Origin: an uncultured Sphingomonadaceae bacterium | GTDB lineage: Bacteria > Pseudomonadota > Alphaproteobacteria > Sphingomonadales > Sphingomonadaceae | NCBI GenBank assembly: GCA_937996655.1 | Contig: CALKUK010000020.1 | Span: forward strand, 1 to 30,028 | Reading direction: 5' to 3' | Length of the DNA stretch: 30,028 nucleotides | Part shown: positions 1 to 7,811 of the stretch, piece after piece | How the letters are laid out: each line of letters opens with the position of its first letter | Numbering within the stretch: the stretch's first letter is position 1 | The notes under the pieces: model-generated | What the model was told of the DNA's origin: nothing | The model's input: only the letters and a program-made list of their open reading frames with translations | Database searches by the model: none | Position numbers and translations under genes: made by a program

Positions 1-276
1 TGACACTTTTCCGTACGCCCCGGGATAATTGTTATTTATAAAATCCGCTTCAAGCGCAAATCCGCTTACATGGTCTGTTGATGAAACAAGTTCCAGATAC
101 CATTTCCCACTTGCGCGCGCCGATTTGCTTTTGCTGGCACTGTAAAAATTTCCCGTTTTGGTCAGCGTAAGATTTCCACCGCTGAGGGTGATCGCAGCAG
201 GCGTTGTCGCGGGATCGAATGTCGTTGGCGCAGGTGGTTTTCCACCGCGCATTAAAAACCCAGATACGCCGCGCAT
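1..276 (-). CDS. Partial tail-fibre protein, SPRY-like N-terminal part
   Basis: This reading frame is open from an ATG at 276 to the left edge, giving 92 codons, so the 3' part is missing. Its ATG overlaps the stop of the preceding fibre gene as TAATG, which argues for translational coupling. The visible protein runs from a Pro/Thr-rich start into a pattern of the type LTLTKTGNFYSASKS followed by SGKWYLELV. That resembles the SPRY/B30.2-like beta-sandwich repeats found in phage fibres, where the Gly-Lys-Trp-Tyr strand is typical. Its position at the distal end of the virion operon fits a fibre or receptor-binding component. The fold assignment is inference from short motifs; only the open frame and the coupling are directly seen. 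Confidence 0.6.
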   Translation of the reverse strand, partial: MRGVSGFLMRGGKPPAPTTFDPATTPAAITLSGGNLTLTKTGNFYSASKSKSARASGKWYLELVSSTDHVSGFALEADFINNNYPGAYGKVS

Positions 277-1655
277 TATTTCGACTGCCCGGATACAAAG
301 CCCATATATGTCGATCCGCCGTCGCGAGTGTAAAAGGTAAAAACATCCTTCTTTGTATTCGTGCTGGTCAATGTGGGGGCAACCCCACCATCCCATTTCA
401 CCGACGCAGGCCAGGTGATTGAACGCGCGGTGCCGTCAGCAATTAGTTCCCAGGTGAAGCTGGAGACAAGCCCCGATGCCGCCGGAGTTGAAATTGTGAT
501 CGACGTGATGTTGGCATTCAGCGAGGTGTAAAACAGCCCGCCGGATGCAAGATTAAGCGTTACCGCGCCAGCCGATATAGCCGCCGAAATCGCGGTATCG
601 ACGGGCGATACCGGCTGACCACTGGCGCGCATGTAATTCAAGCAGCGCCAATTGCCCGAACCCAGGCTGACAAACCACGCCACGTCACCCGCAGCGGTCG
701 TGATATTGGCCGCGCCCGGCAGAATAAGACTGGTGGCATTATGCGTGAGCGTGAGCGCGCCAGAGAATGTGACAATTCGTTCCGCGCCAGCGGCAATCGC
801 ATCGAAACTGGTGATTGTGGTGGTGCCCGAAATCGTGATTTCATTTGACGCCGCCGCGCCAATCGCAACGCTAGATGCCGATGCAATGGCAACCGGTGCG
901 GCGCTATTGAGCGCCCCTGTCAATGTGTCCCCAGCTTTATTGGCGGGGGTATAGCCAAGCGCCGCGGGAACATTTACTGCGATTTGCAGATTTTCATTCG
1001 CGCCGGGATTGATGGTGGAAAGGCTAACGCCGGTTGCGCCTGTGATTTTTGAGTCTAGAAACCCTGCGGATGTATCAACAATCGAATTCAGCACCGTCCC
1101 GCTTGTAGCAGGCAGGGCAGCCGATGCAATCGCCGCACCCATTTGCGCGACATTTACCGCGTCGGTGCCAGCACTACCGGTTGCCACCCCGCTGATTTTG
1201 CCGGCAACGGCCAAGGTGGTAACGCCTGTGATCGGGTTGTTACCAAAGTCCGTCTGACGAATATATTTAGCCGTTGACCCGTCCGAATAAATCCGAGCAG
1301 TGCCGGGCAGCAATGAAACCCCCGCCCCGCCCAAAGGTCCAAGGGTGATGGTGAACGAACCCATGGAGCATTGGTTATCAACATCCCAATTGCCGTCCAC
1401 ATTGGGCAAATTGACCTGCACGTTAGAGGTCAAAATGCCCGTAAAGACCAGAATGCCTTTTGACCGTTCATCCGTGAGATAATTCACCGATGTAAGGGTA
1501 TAGCTTGAAAGCCCTGCCAGATTGATGCTGGCGCGACCGCGATACCCGTCCACCTTGTCGAACAGGCGGTTAAGGTTTGTGGTGCCCCAGGTCGAGATAT
1601 TGTCCCCGGACCCCTGTTTCTCAAGGCCGGTATTCGTGGTCGGGCTGCTGGTCAT
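276..1655 (-). CDS. Tail fibre / receptor-binding protein
   Basis: A 459-residue protein rich in Thr, Ser, Ala and Gly with the low-complexity beta character of trimeric phage fibres. The N-terminal stretch (about 1-50, with STWGTTNLNRLFDKVDGYRG) resembles the virion-anchoring segment of podoviral fibre proteins. The middle (about 150-260) has short repeats of the kind seen in fibre shafts (DAVNVAQM, GYTPANKAGDTLTGAL). The C-terminal 100 residues look like a receptor-binding tip ending in FTFYTRDGGSTYMGFVSG. It is transcribed leftward as part of the virion operon. Its stop overlaps the start of the next fibre gene by one base. The upstream ribosome-binding site is weak (GGGA). Attachment specificity cannot be read from the sequence. 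Confidence 0.75.
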   Translation of the reverse strand: MTSSPTTNTGLEKQGSGDNISTWGTTNLNRLFDKVDGYRGRASINLAGLSSYTLTSVNYLTDERSKGILVFTGILTSNVQVNLPNVDGNWDVDNQCSMGSFTITLGPLGGAGVSLLPGTARIYSDGSTAKYIRQTDFGNNPITGVTTLAVAGKISGVATGSAGTDAVNVAQMGAAIASAALPATSGTVLNSIVDTSAGFLDSKITGATGVSLSTINPGANENLQIAVNVPAALGYTPANKAGDTLTGALNSAAPVAIASASSVAIGAAASNEITISGTTTITSFDAIAAGAERIVTFSGALTLTHNATSLILPGAANITTAAGDVAWFVSLGSGNWRCLNYMRASGQPVSPVDTAISAAISAGAVTLNLASGGLFYTSLNANITSITISTPAASGLVSSFTWELIADGTARSITWPASVKWDGGVAPTLTSTNTKKDVFTFYTRDGGSTYMGFVSGQSK

Positions 1656-1683
1656 TTTAGTCCCATTTTGCTAGGGTGGCGAG

Positions 1684-2040
1684 ATGAGCCGAGACATGGA
1701 ATTTGCAATCGCCGCCCTGATCATGTTCGGGCCGGTGACGATTGCCTTGATTGTGAAAGTGATTTTCCATGCCAGGGGCAAACCTTGGCATTTCTTCTGG
1801 TCCGTTATGATCTCATGGGCGAGCGGCACCGCGCTTTGGCTTGCCCTTAATGGCGCGGCTGCCCCGGGCGCGGTCCTAGCCCCAATCCTTACCGTGCCTT
1901 GGGCAGTCTGGTGGGATCTGCGGGCTGCTGCAAAACAGCGGGCAATTGAGACGCAAATCCAGTCCCAGAAGCGCGATTTGCTCCATAGCCAATATCCTCA
2001 AGTACCTTTGTGCCCGTCCGAATATAAGCGGCTGAATTAG
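1684..2040 (+). CDS. Small membrane protein, opposite strand to tail genes (possible moron or holin-like)
   Basis: A 118-residue ORF on the strand opposite to the surrounding virion genes. It fills the only sizeable gap in that operon and overlaps the 3' end of the 700-residue ejection-protein gene by about 150 bases. Three hydrophobic stretches can be seen: about residues 7-27, 38-56 and 60-76. A charged, Gln/Arg-rich tail follows. A start at 1699 (Met6) is also possible. I do not recognise a family. The divergent orientation and membrane nature fit a moron (lysogenic-conversion or superinfection-exclusion gene) or a holin. No promoter is convincing in the 28-base gap upstream, so any promoter would lie inside the fibre gene. 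The gene call itself is moderately supported. Confidence 0.5.
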   Translation: MSRDMEFAIAALIMFGPVTIALIVKVIFHARGKPWHFFWSVMISWASGTALWLALNGAAAPGAVLAPILTVPWAVWWDLRAAAKQRAIETQIQSQKRDLLHSQYPQVPLCPSEYKRLN

Positions 2041-3991
2041 GCGACATCATTCGCATTTTCTGGATGGTGGCCCATACATCTGGCTCGGTGAACAGCTTGG
2101 CCAGTTTAACCGCGTTGTCGGCACCCGATTGCGTAAGCGCTACATTGGCGATTTTTTCCGGTACATCCCAGAACTTCACCCCAGCCAATACCGTTGCTGC
2201 CAGTTTTTGAACCGGCCCAGCCAGATCAACGCCATTCTTGCCCAGATCACTTGCCGTGGGTGAGCCTTCTGCTGGGGCTTTGGCTGCCGCGCGAAATACA
2301 TCCATCATATCTTCAAGCGCCTTGACCTTGGCCGGATCGTTGATCGCCATTTTAAGATTGGCTTCAGCCTTGGGTGACTGCCCAAGACCTTGCGCCACCT
2401 TGCCAGCGACATTCGACGGGCTGCCTGCCTGGGTGTTTTTCAGGGCACCATCTAAGACATCTTCAATATGGCCCCTAAGCGCGTCGTTCCATGCCTGACC
2501 CTGACCATTATCGACAAAGGCATTGCGCACTTGTGCCACCTGGAACGGATTGGCGCTTTTAATCAGGCTGCCGACCGTTGCCTGACCATTGGCAATCTTG
2601 CCCACAATCCCGCCCTTGAGGTCATCAAGCGGGGCCAAGGCTTTCACATAGGCTGCATTGCCCTGGGCATATTCAGGGCTAGCCTTGACCAGGCCATCGC
2701 GCACCGAATTGGCTATACCCTCAAGTTGTCCTGAAAGAATGCTATCGGCCCCGACATTAGGGTCCTTCGTCGGCAATAGGTCCAGTTCCATCTTGGCCCC
2801 ATGAAGGGCTTGTAGATTGCCGTTAGGCCCATCTGTGCTGGCGACAAGCCTGCGCACCTGCTCTAACTGTCGATACTGCTGACTGGTGCGCGGCCATGCT
2901 TCTTTGGCCTGATTGATCTGTTCCAAAATCGGCTGGGTATCGACGCTCCCACCCTTGGCAAAGGCGTCCTGATAATACTTGGCCCCGGTATCGCGCGCAT
3001 TCTTCACAATGCCGTCAAGTATCCCTTGTGCGCCGTTTTTGGCTGCATCCTGTGTGCCGGGTGTACCCGAGATGGTCTGGGCAAAATTCTGCACCGCGCC
3101 GGGCACTTCTTGCGTGTTCCGCACCTTGTAGGCTTCGTCCAAAATATCCATCGGACTTTCTTTGCCCGTACCGGTGTTATCCATCCGGCCCATCTGGCGC
3201 TGTCTAACCAGAAGCGACTTGGCCCCGGTAGCCTCCCCAGGCATCAAAGTGACACCGATATTCTGCGCCTTCTGGCTTATATCCTGTATGGCCTTTAGCT
3301 GTTCCGGGTCGCTGAAACGCTCGGCGTCAAATCCTGCTGCTTTAAGCGGGTTCTTATCAAACACACCGCGCGCAAGCCCGGTCACGCCATTTGCGATACC
3401 CTGCCCGGCTCCGGCTAAAGCCCCCTGACCCGCCGCATTGAAATAGGAAATATCCAAAGGTGATTTTCCATCAATCGCCTTGCCCAATGCCTGTAGCCCG
3501 GCATCGGTTGCCCCTGCCGCCCCCATTGCCCCCGGAACACCGCCGCCAAAGGGCGCGGTTACAATCCCTGCCACTGTGCCAACCGCTTGATCTGCCAGGG
3601 GTCGCATATTGGCAGCAGCCCACGTCACCAGTGATTTAGGGTCGCTCCATGTGACATGGGGGACCTCGCGCACAAACTGCGACTTTTCATTGATGAAGCC
3701 AATATTGCCTTCCGGGTCCACACCGTACCGGCTGGGGTCAATACCGCGCGCCTTGGAATAGGCCCCGATCTGGTCCTGCTGGCTTGGGAACAGGCTGGCA
3801 AACAAGGCAGACGTGATACTGGCACCATGCCCACTATCGCTGACCGTGTTTTCTTTGCCCAACGCATCCCATTTGGACTTGGCGAGGTTCTTTGCATTTT
3901 CAGGCGATGCAGGAGCTATAACCTCCCAATCATACTTCTGATCCTTTGGGTCCGCCTGTGGTGTAACAACCTCCCAATCATATTCCGGCAT
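1889..3991 (-). CDS. Internal virion / DNA-ejection protein, 700 aa
   Basis: A large protein that starts with a tandem duplicate of the short motif YDWEV(V/I) (residues 4-9 and 20-25). A Gly/Ala-rich, membrane-compatible segment lies near residues 138-205, and long Ala/Gln/Lys-rich helical regions follow. This composition, and the position after the hub and before the fibres, matches the ejection proteins that podoviruses of the P22 type carry inside the capsid and inject with the DNA. The ATG overlaps the stop of the preceding gene as TAATG. No enzymatic motif (for example a lytic transglycosylase signature) is evident. The specific role is inferred from context and composition. Confidence 0.65.
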   Translation of the reverse strand: MPEYDWEVVTPQADPKDQKYDWEVIAPASPENAKNLAKSKWDALGKENTVSDSGHGASITSALFASLFPSQQDQIGAYSKARGIDPSRYGVDPEGNIGFINEKSQFVREVPHVTWSDPKSLVTWAAANMRPLADQAVGTVAGIVTAPFGGGVPGAMGAAGATDAGLQALGKAIDGKSPLDISYFNAAGQGALAGAGQGIANGVTGLARGVFDKNPLKAAGFDAERFSDPEQLKAIQDISQKAQNIGVTLMPGEATGAKSLLVRQRQMGRMDNTGTGKESPMDILDEAYKVRNTQEVPGAVQNFAQTISGTPGTQDAAKNGAQGILDGIVKNARDTGAKYYQDAFAKGGSVDTQPILEQINQAKEAWPRTSQQYRQLEQVRRLVASTDGPNGNLQALHGAKMELDLLPTKDPNVGADSILSGQLEGIANSVRDGLVKASPEYAQGNAAYVKALAPLDDLKGGIVGKIANGQATVGSLIKSANPFQVAQVRNAFVDNGQGQAWNDALRGHIEDVLDGALKNTQAGSPSNVAGKVAQGLGQSPKAEANLKMAINDPAKVKALEDMMDVFRAAAKAPAEGSPTASDLGKNGVDLAGPVQKLAATVLAGVKFWDVPEKIANVALTQSGADNAVKLAKLFTEPDVWATIQKMRMMSPNSAAYIRTGTKVLEDIGYGANRASGTGFASQLPAVLQQPADPTRLPKAR

Positions 3992-5553
3992 TAGTATGGG
4001 TTTCCTTGTTCATCGCCAGCATAAAGAGACCCATTCGGTTTGCGCCATTGAAAGCCAGTCTTGCCGGTTCTCTTGTCTTTTAAGACATTTGCGACGGTTG
4101 ACCCATCCGGCAATGGACTCGGTAAATTGATTTTCGACGCCTCTGCCCCGCTCGGCTGCGCTTCGACGCCATTTTTACCCTGCACATTCTTGGTCACCCC
4201 AAGATATGACTGCTTGATATCCGAGTTAATGTCTTTGAGAGACTGGACGTGATTTTGCCACTGATCTTCCATGGCCAAGGACGGGGTGTTCTTGTTATTG
4301 AACAGATAACGCCGGTCGAAATTGGCCCGCTCGATCTTCAATCGCTGCAACTGCTCAATGTTGTCTGTGACCGTCTTGAGCGCATCAGGACTCATCATCA
4401 TGTTCGGGATAGCTCTAGCCGCCAGCATCAGATCAGCATTCGTAAACCGCGCGCCATTCTGCATGGATGCAGCCATAGCCCCGGAAAGCTTGGACATGTT
4501 CTTCAATGCAACCTGAAACTTGGCCGGGTCTGTTGCAGCTTCTGCCGGTAACCAGTCATTGATGTTCAATCCGACCTTCTGGGCTGCGGCCGCAACATCG
4601 TTGAAAGTCTCGGTCCCCGGCCCGGTTGGTAGGCCGTCCAAGGCGTGACGCAATTCACCAATATCGGCCAGAGACTCAGACGCCTTGCGCGCCATCTCCT
4701 GCCGGTCGGCAACTCCCTTCACCAAGTCGGGCATCATCAACGCATCAACCGGACCAAATGACCGCTTACCTAGAAAGCCCTTGGCAGCCTGCGCTTGGCT
4801 CATCGTGGCCTGGGTCGTGCCGCCATTGCCATCCTCAACATCAATCGTGGTCGGGGTATTCGAAAGCTTGAAGCCTTCCGTTGCGCGCGACTGGTCACCC
4901 TGCGCCCTGATCTTCTGCAATTCGGACGGCAATTGAGCGCTGACCACCGCCCCGGCATTTCTGCCCGCGATTTCGGCCCCGGCCTCGGGTGCGCCCAACA
5001 TATTGCGAACCGCACCATCAGGGCCAATCATGCGATAGTCCTTGCCCATCTGCTCGGCCAAAGTCCGGCCTTGCAAGGCTTGAAGAACGCCAGAGGCATT
5101 GGTCACCTGACCATTTGGGCCAAAGATTTCACCCTTCTGCAATTCGGGCAACGCGGTCATCTGGTCAATAAACTGCTGGCCACGACCTGACATGATCGCG
5201 GTCAAGGCCCGGTTTTGAATATCGGGGCTTGCGCCTGAAATCAGACCCCCTTCTAGGCGACCATTGGGACTGGATACCGCAGGCTGAGGGGCGACCGCGC
5301 CGCCCGGCGATGAGGCATCCTGCCCCGGATCATCGGGCGTGGTGACCTGCCCCGGACGGCCCAACAATACCGATTTGTGAAAATCCAACGTGCGTCTGGC
5401 CATGTCCTGATTGGCCATGAACTGAAACAACGAATTGCCACCGCGCAACGTATCAAGGATCATACCAATCTGGGTGCCGGTCGGCAGATCGCCAAAGCCG
5501 GTCTGGGCAATAATTCCCAGATTTGGCGGCGGTGCGTGGGTCGGATCAGCCAT
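3991..5553 (-). CDS. Putative internal virion / ejection protein, 520 aa
   Basis: A 520-residue largely helical protein with a Pro-rich N-terminal segment (about 70-100) and a long central helical region (about 250-420). It has no transmembrane segment or recognisable catalytic motif. An AGGGGGG ribosome-binding sequence that also contains the previous gene's TAG stop lies just before the ATG. The gene's own stop is fused with the next start as TAATG, so the two large ejection-type proteins are probably made in a fixed ratio. Podoviruses of this type usually carry two or three such proteins in a row between the hub and the fibres. The assignment is by position, size and composition, not by a motif. 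Confidence 0.55.
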   Translation of the reverse strand: MADPTHAPPPNLGIIAQTGFGDLPTGTQIGMILDTLRGGNSLFQFMANQDMARRTLDFHKSVLLGRPGQVTTPDDPGQDASSPGGAVAPQPAVSSPNGRLEGGLISGASPDIQNRALTAIMSGRGQQFIDQMTALPELQKGEIFGPNGQVTNASGVLQALQGRTLAEQMGKDYRMIGPDGAVRNMLGAPEAGAEIAGRNAGAVVSAQLPSELQKIRAQGDQSRATEGFKLSNTPTTIDVEDGNGGTTQATMSQAQAAKGFLGKRSFGPVDALMMPDLVKGVADRQEMARKASESLADIGELRHALDGLPTGPGTETFNDVAAAAQKVGLNINDWLPAEAATDPAKFQVALKNMSKLSGAMAASMQNGARFTNADLMLAARAIPNMMMSPDALKTVTDNIEQLQRLKIERANFDRRYLFNNKNTPSLAMEDQWQNHVQSLKDINSDIKQSYLGVTKNVQGKNGVEAQPSGAEASKINLPSPLPDGSTVANVLKDKRTGKTGFQWRKPNGSLYAGDEQGNPY

Positions 5554-5565
5554 TATCTACCCCCC

Positions 5566-6012
5566 CTAGCCTGGACCACCGCAGCACGACGCGCCTGCCT
5601 GCATAATGGCTTGAATTTTCTGCGGGTCACGGCCCATCAGCGCTGCGATATTGTCCATGGTTCCAGATTGCCCCGGTTGACCGGTCATTTGCGGGTCTGG
5701 ACCGGTCGGCGCGGGCGGGCTGGGCGAAGCTTGAGTTGGATCTCCGCCAAGCATCTGAGACATGGCGGCAGTCGGATCATTGCCGCTTGCACCAGGCTGT
5801 GCGCCGGGCTGCGCGCCTTGCGGGGCCATCGGGGGCGGGCTTTGGGTTGGCGGTTGCTGATACCCCAATGCCTGGGCTGCCGCGTTGTAGGTTTGAGGGA
5901 AGGCCGAACCCATCAAGGCATCAATTGGGCCATTGATCATCGATTGACCTTGGCCACGGTTTTTGAACTGCGCCAGCATTTTGGCAAATTCGGTCTGGTC
6001 CTGCATGCTCAT
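5566..6012 (-). CDS. Small Pro/Gln/Gly-rich virion-cluster protein
   Basis: A 148-residue protein of low complexity. A short helical start (MQDQTEFAKMLAQFKNRG) leads into a Pro/Gln/Gly-rich middle (about 50-118), and the end is ASCCGGPG with two adjacent cysteines. It has a strong AGGAGG ribosome-binding site five bases before the ATG, and this site contains the previous gene's TAG stop. It lies between two internal-virion-type genes, so it is probably a minor structural or ejection-associated protein. I do not recognise a family. The terminal cysteine pair mirrors the cysteines at both ends of its upstream neighbour. Confidence 0.55.
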   Translation of the reverse strand: MSMQDQTEFAKMLAQFKNRGQGQSMINGPIDALMGSAFPQTYNAAAQALGYQQPPTQSPPPMAPQGAQPGAQPGASGNDPTAAMSQMLGGDPTQASPSPPAPTGPDPQMTGQPGQSGTMDNIAALMGRDPQKIQAIMQAGASCCGGPG

Positions 6013-6021
6013 GTAAGCCTC

Positions 6022-7326
6022 CTAACAGCCGCAGCTACTTGAGCCGCCGCTTTGTGTCGAATTGGAGGCAAGCGCTGGCGCATTGCCCTGTGATGAATTG
6101 AGCAATCCCATTTTGAATTGCGGGTCATTGTAATTCGGGTTGAGATAGTTGTTCAGATAGTTGAAATCCAATTGCTTTTGCTGGGTGCCCTGATCAACTG
6201 CCCCCAAATCCATCAATGACTGATTATTGGAATTTGTATTGGCTTGAAGAGAATTGCCAAGAGCATTCAACACCGACGCCATAGACCCGCGAAGCTGCGC
6301 ACCCTGAAGCCCAAGTGTTGAATTGAACATGGAAGTCTTATTCTTTGCATCTGCGGACTGACTGGCGGCATCGTTTGCCGCCCCCGCATTAAACGCACCA
6401 GAAGTATTTTTAGCCCCCGCATTAAACGCACCAGAAGTATTTTTAGCCCCCGCCGTAAAAGCCGCTGCTGCATTTTTGGCTGCCGCCGATTCACTCATAG
6501 CGGTATTTTTCGCAGCGGCATCAAATTGGTCAGCAGTGTTTGACGCTGATTGGTTCAAGTTCTGGACTTGTTGACGGTTTGAAGTATCAAACTTGTTCAC
6601 GTCATTGATTTGGGTAGTATCCTGTCCGGCTGCACCCAGGGCCGTGGTAAATGCGTCCTTGTTCAAACCGGCCAACGCGCTTGCTGATGCGCGGGCAAAA
6701 GAGTCATTGGTCAGACTATCGGCCACGCCATGACGCGACCCACCAAAAGCATTTGCGGCAGCCGCAGATGACCCACCATCGTTCAACGCCATTTTTCGGG
6801 CGCGATCAAGATCAGCAAGGGTACGATCTGTTACTTCTGAGCGAAACGGGTTGATATATCTATCAAGGTTTGACCCGGCGATTGTTGCCGCCCCCCCGGT
6901 TTGTGCTGCTTGTCCTTGCAAATTGGCCTTATACCCGTTCGCCTCGTACCCGTTAGCATCATACCCGTTAGCATCATACCCACTTGCGGTATAGCCGTTG
7001 GCAACTGCATTGGTCGGCTGATAACCTGCCGCTGCTGTTGCAACGTCGCGCCCCTGCTGAAGCACCTGACGGCTATCATTGCCGTGGGTCATTTGATCTA
7101 AAATCGCCTGCCTTTGGGCATCCGTCATGCCTGCAATACGCGGGTCGGTGTATTCCTGATAAGGCTTTAATTTGCCATCAGACCCTAAAGCCGCATTTTG
7201 ACCGGCATTTTGAATTCTCTGCTGATTTTTGTACCAGTCCAGAGCCGCGTTTTTCAAATCTGGGTCAACTGTTGAACTGCCACTGTTGTTGCTGCTGCCG
7301 CTGCTTGTTTGACTTCCGCAACACAT
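6022..7326 (-). CDS. Repeat-rich internal virion protein with terminal cysteines, 434 aa
   Basis: The protein begins MCCGSQ and ends SSSCGC, with no other cysteines. A short repeat of the form NGYxA occurs five times near residues 110-135. An Ala/Asn/Lys-rich helical repeat (about 265-330, with GAKNTSGAFNA duplicated exactly) suggests a coiled or fibrous region. The C-terminal 100 residues are Asn/Gln/Leu-rich. An AAGGAG ribosome-binding site precedes the ATG. Position between the 160-aa and 148-aa genes, just downstream of the hub, suggests a tail-associated or ejection protein. I do not recognise a named family. The cysteine placement is unusual for a cytoplasmically assembled protein and could allow metal binding or cross-linking in the virion; that is inference. 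Confidence 0.6.
   Translation of the reverse strand: MCCGSQTSSGSSNNSGSSTVDPDLKNAALDWYKNQQRIQNAGQNAALGSDGKLKPYQEYTDPRIAGMTDAQRQAILDQMTHGNDSRQVLQQGRDVATAAAGYQPTNAVANGYTASGYDANGYDANGYEANGYKANLQGQAAQTGGAATIAGSNLDRYINPFRSEVTDRTLADLDRARKMALNDGGSSAAAANAFGGSRHGVADSLTNDSFARASASALAGLNKDAFTTALGAAGQDTTQINDVNKFDTSNRQQVQNLNQSASNTADQFDAAAKNTAMSESAAAKNAAAAFTAGAKNTSGAFNAGAKNTSGAFNAGAANDAASQSADAKNKTSMFNSTLGLQGAQLRGSMASVLNALGNSLQANTNSNNQSLMDLGAVDQGTQQKQLDFNYLNNYLNPNYNDPQFKMGLLNSSQGNAPALASNSTQSGGSSSCGC
6387..6452. repeat. Two exact tandem 33-bp repeats
   Basis: Two identical 33-base copies lie head to tail inside the 434-aa virion gene (6387-6419 and 6420-6452). They encode an 11-residue unit, so gain or loss of a copy keeps the frame. 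Perfect identity suggests a recent duplication. A shorter in-frame 15-base repeat of the same gene lies near 6945-6990 and encodes the NGYxA units. Confidence 0.9.
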
Positions 7327-7328
7327 GG

Positions 7329-7811
7329 TTAGCTCCTTGCTGCCTTTTCACGGCTCAGATTGTCGAGGTATCCGGCCCATCCTTCGTTGTGCCAATGCCG
7401 GTGAATATCCACACCCACCTGACGCGCCCATTCCTCGCCGCCTACGATCCGCGCGCACATGGTCGCCAAGTCGGAATAGGCCGAGCGCAAAATGAACGCG
7501 ATTTGCAGGGCATATTCATCGCCGTCTGCCTCAAGCTGATTGGCGATCTGCCAGTTATAAATTGCCATCTCCAAGATCGGGCTGAGGGAGGCAAAATTAT
7601 TCACATAGAACGGATCACGCGGCAGGACGATCAACGCCTTGTAGAAACCGTCATAGATTTCATCATTGTTCAAAGGCTTGTCGCGGTCAGTCAAATCATC
7701 CCACAGGTGCAAAACTGCGGTAATCGTCATTAGGAAATGCAGCGCATCGCCCCGGCCTTTCAGCACCCGGACAGCCAAATCGGCAAAAGTTTCTTTTTGT
7801 TCCGCTTTCAT
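7329..7811 (-). CDS. Hypothetical helical protein with Asp-rich motif, 160 aa
   Basis: A 160-residue, apparently all-helical protein. A conspicuous acidic stretch, HLWDDLTDRDKP, lies near residues 35-46, and a second acidic/aromatic region, DEYALQIAFILRSAYSD, near 98-114. Its ATG overlaps the hub gene's TGA stop as ATGA, so the two are translationally coupled. Its position between hub and internal virion genes suggests a structural, chaperone or assembly role. I do not recognise the family. The Asp-rich motif is superficially like metal-binding helices of all-alpha enzymes, but this is too short to claim an activity. Confidence 0.6.
   Translation of the reverse strand: MKAEQKETFADLAVRVLKGRGDALHFLMTITAVLHLWDDLTDRDKPLNNDEIYDGFYKALIVLPRDPFYVNNFASLSPILEMAIYNWQIANQLEADGDEYALQIAFILRSAYSDLATMCARIVGGEEWARQVGVDIHRHWHNEGWAGYLDNLSREKAARS

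Noticed and set aside
1..40. Adapter at the left end as well
   Set aside because: The first bases continue the fibre reading frame and do not match adapter sequence.
4795..6042. Long rightward ORFs opposite the virion genes (and similar ones at 14310-15332 and 11679-12224)
   Set aside because: These are antisense shadows of well-supported leftward genes, rich in Arg/His/Cys and without ribosome-binding sites or motifs.
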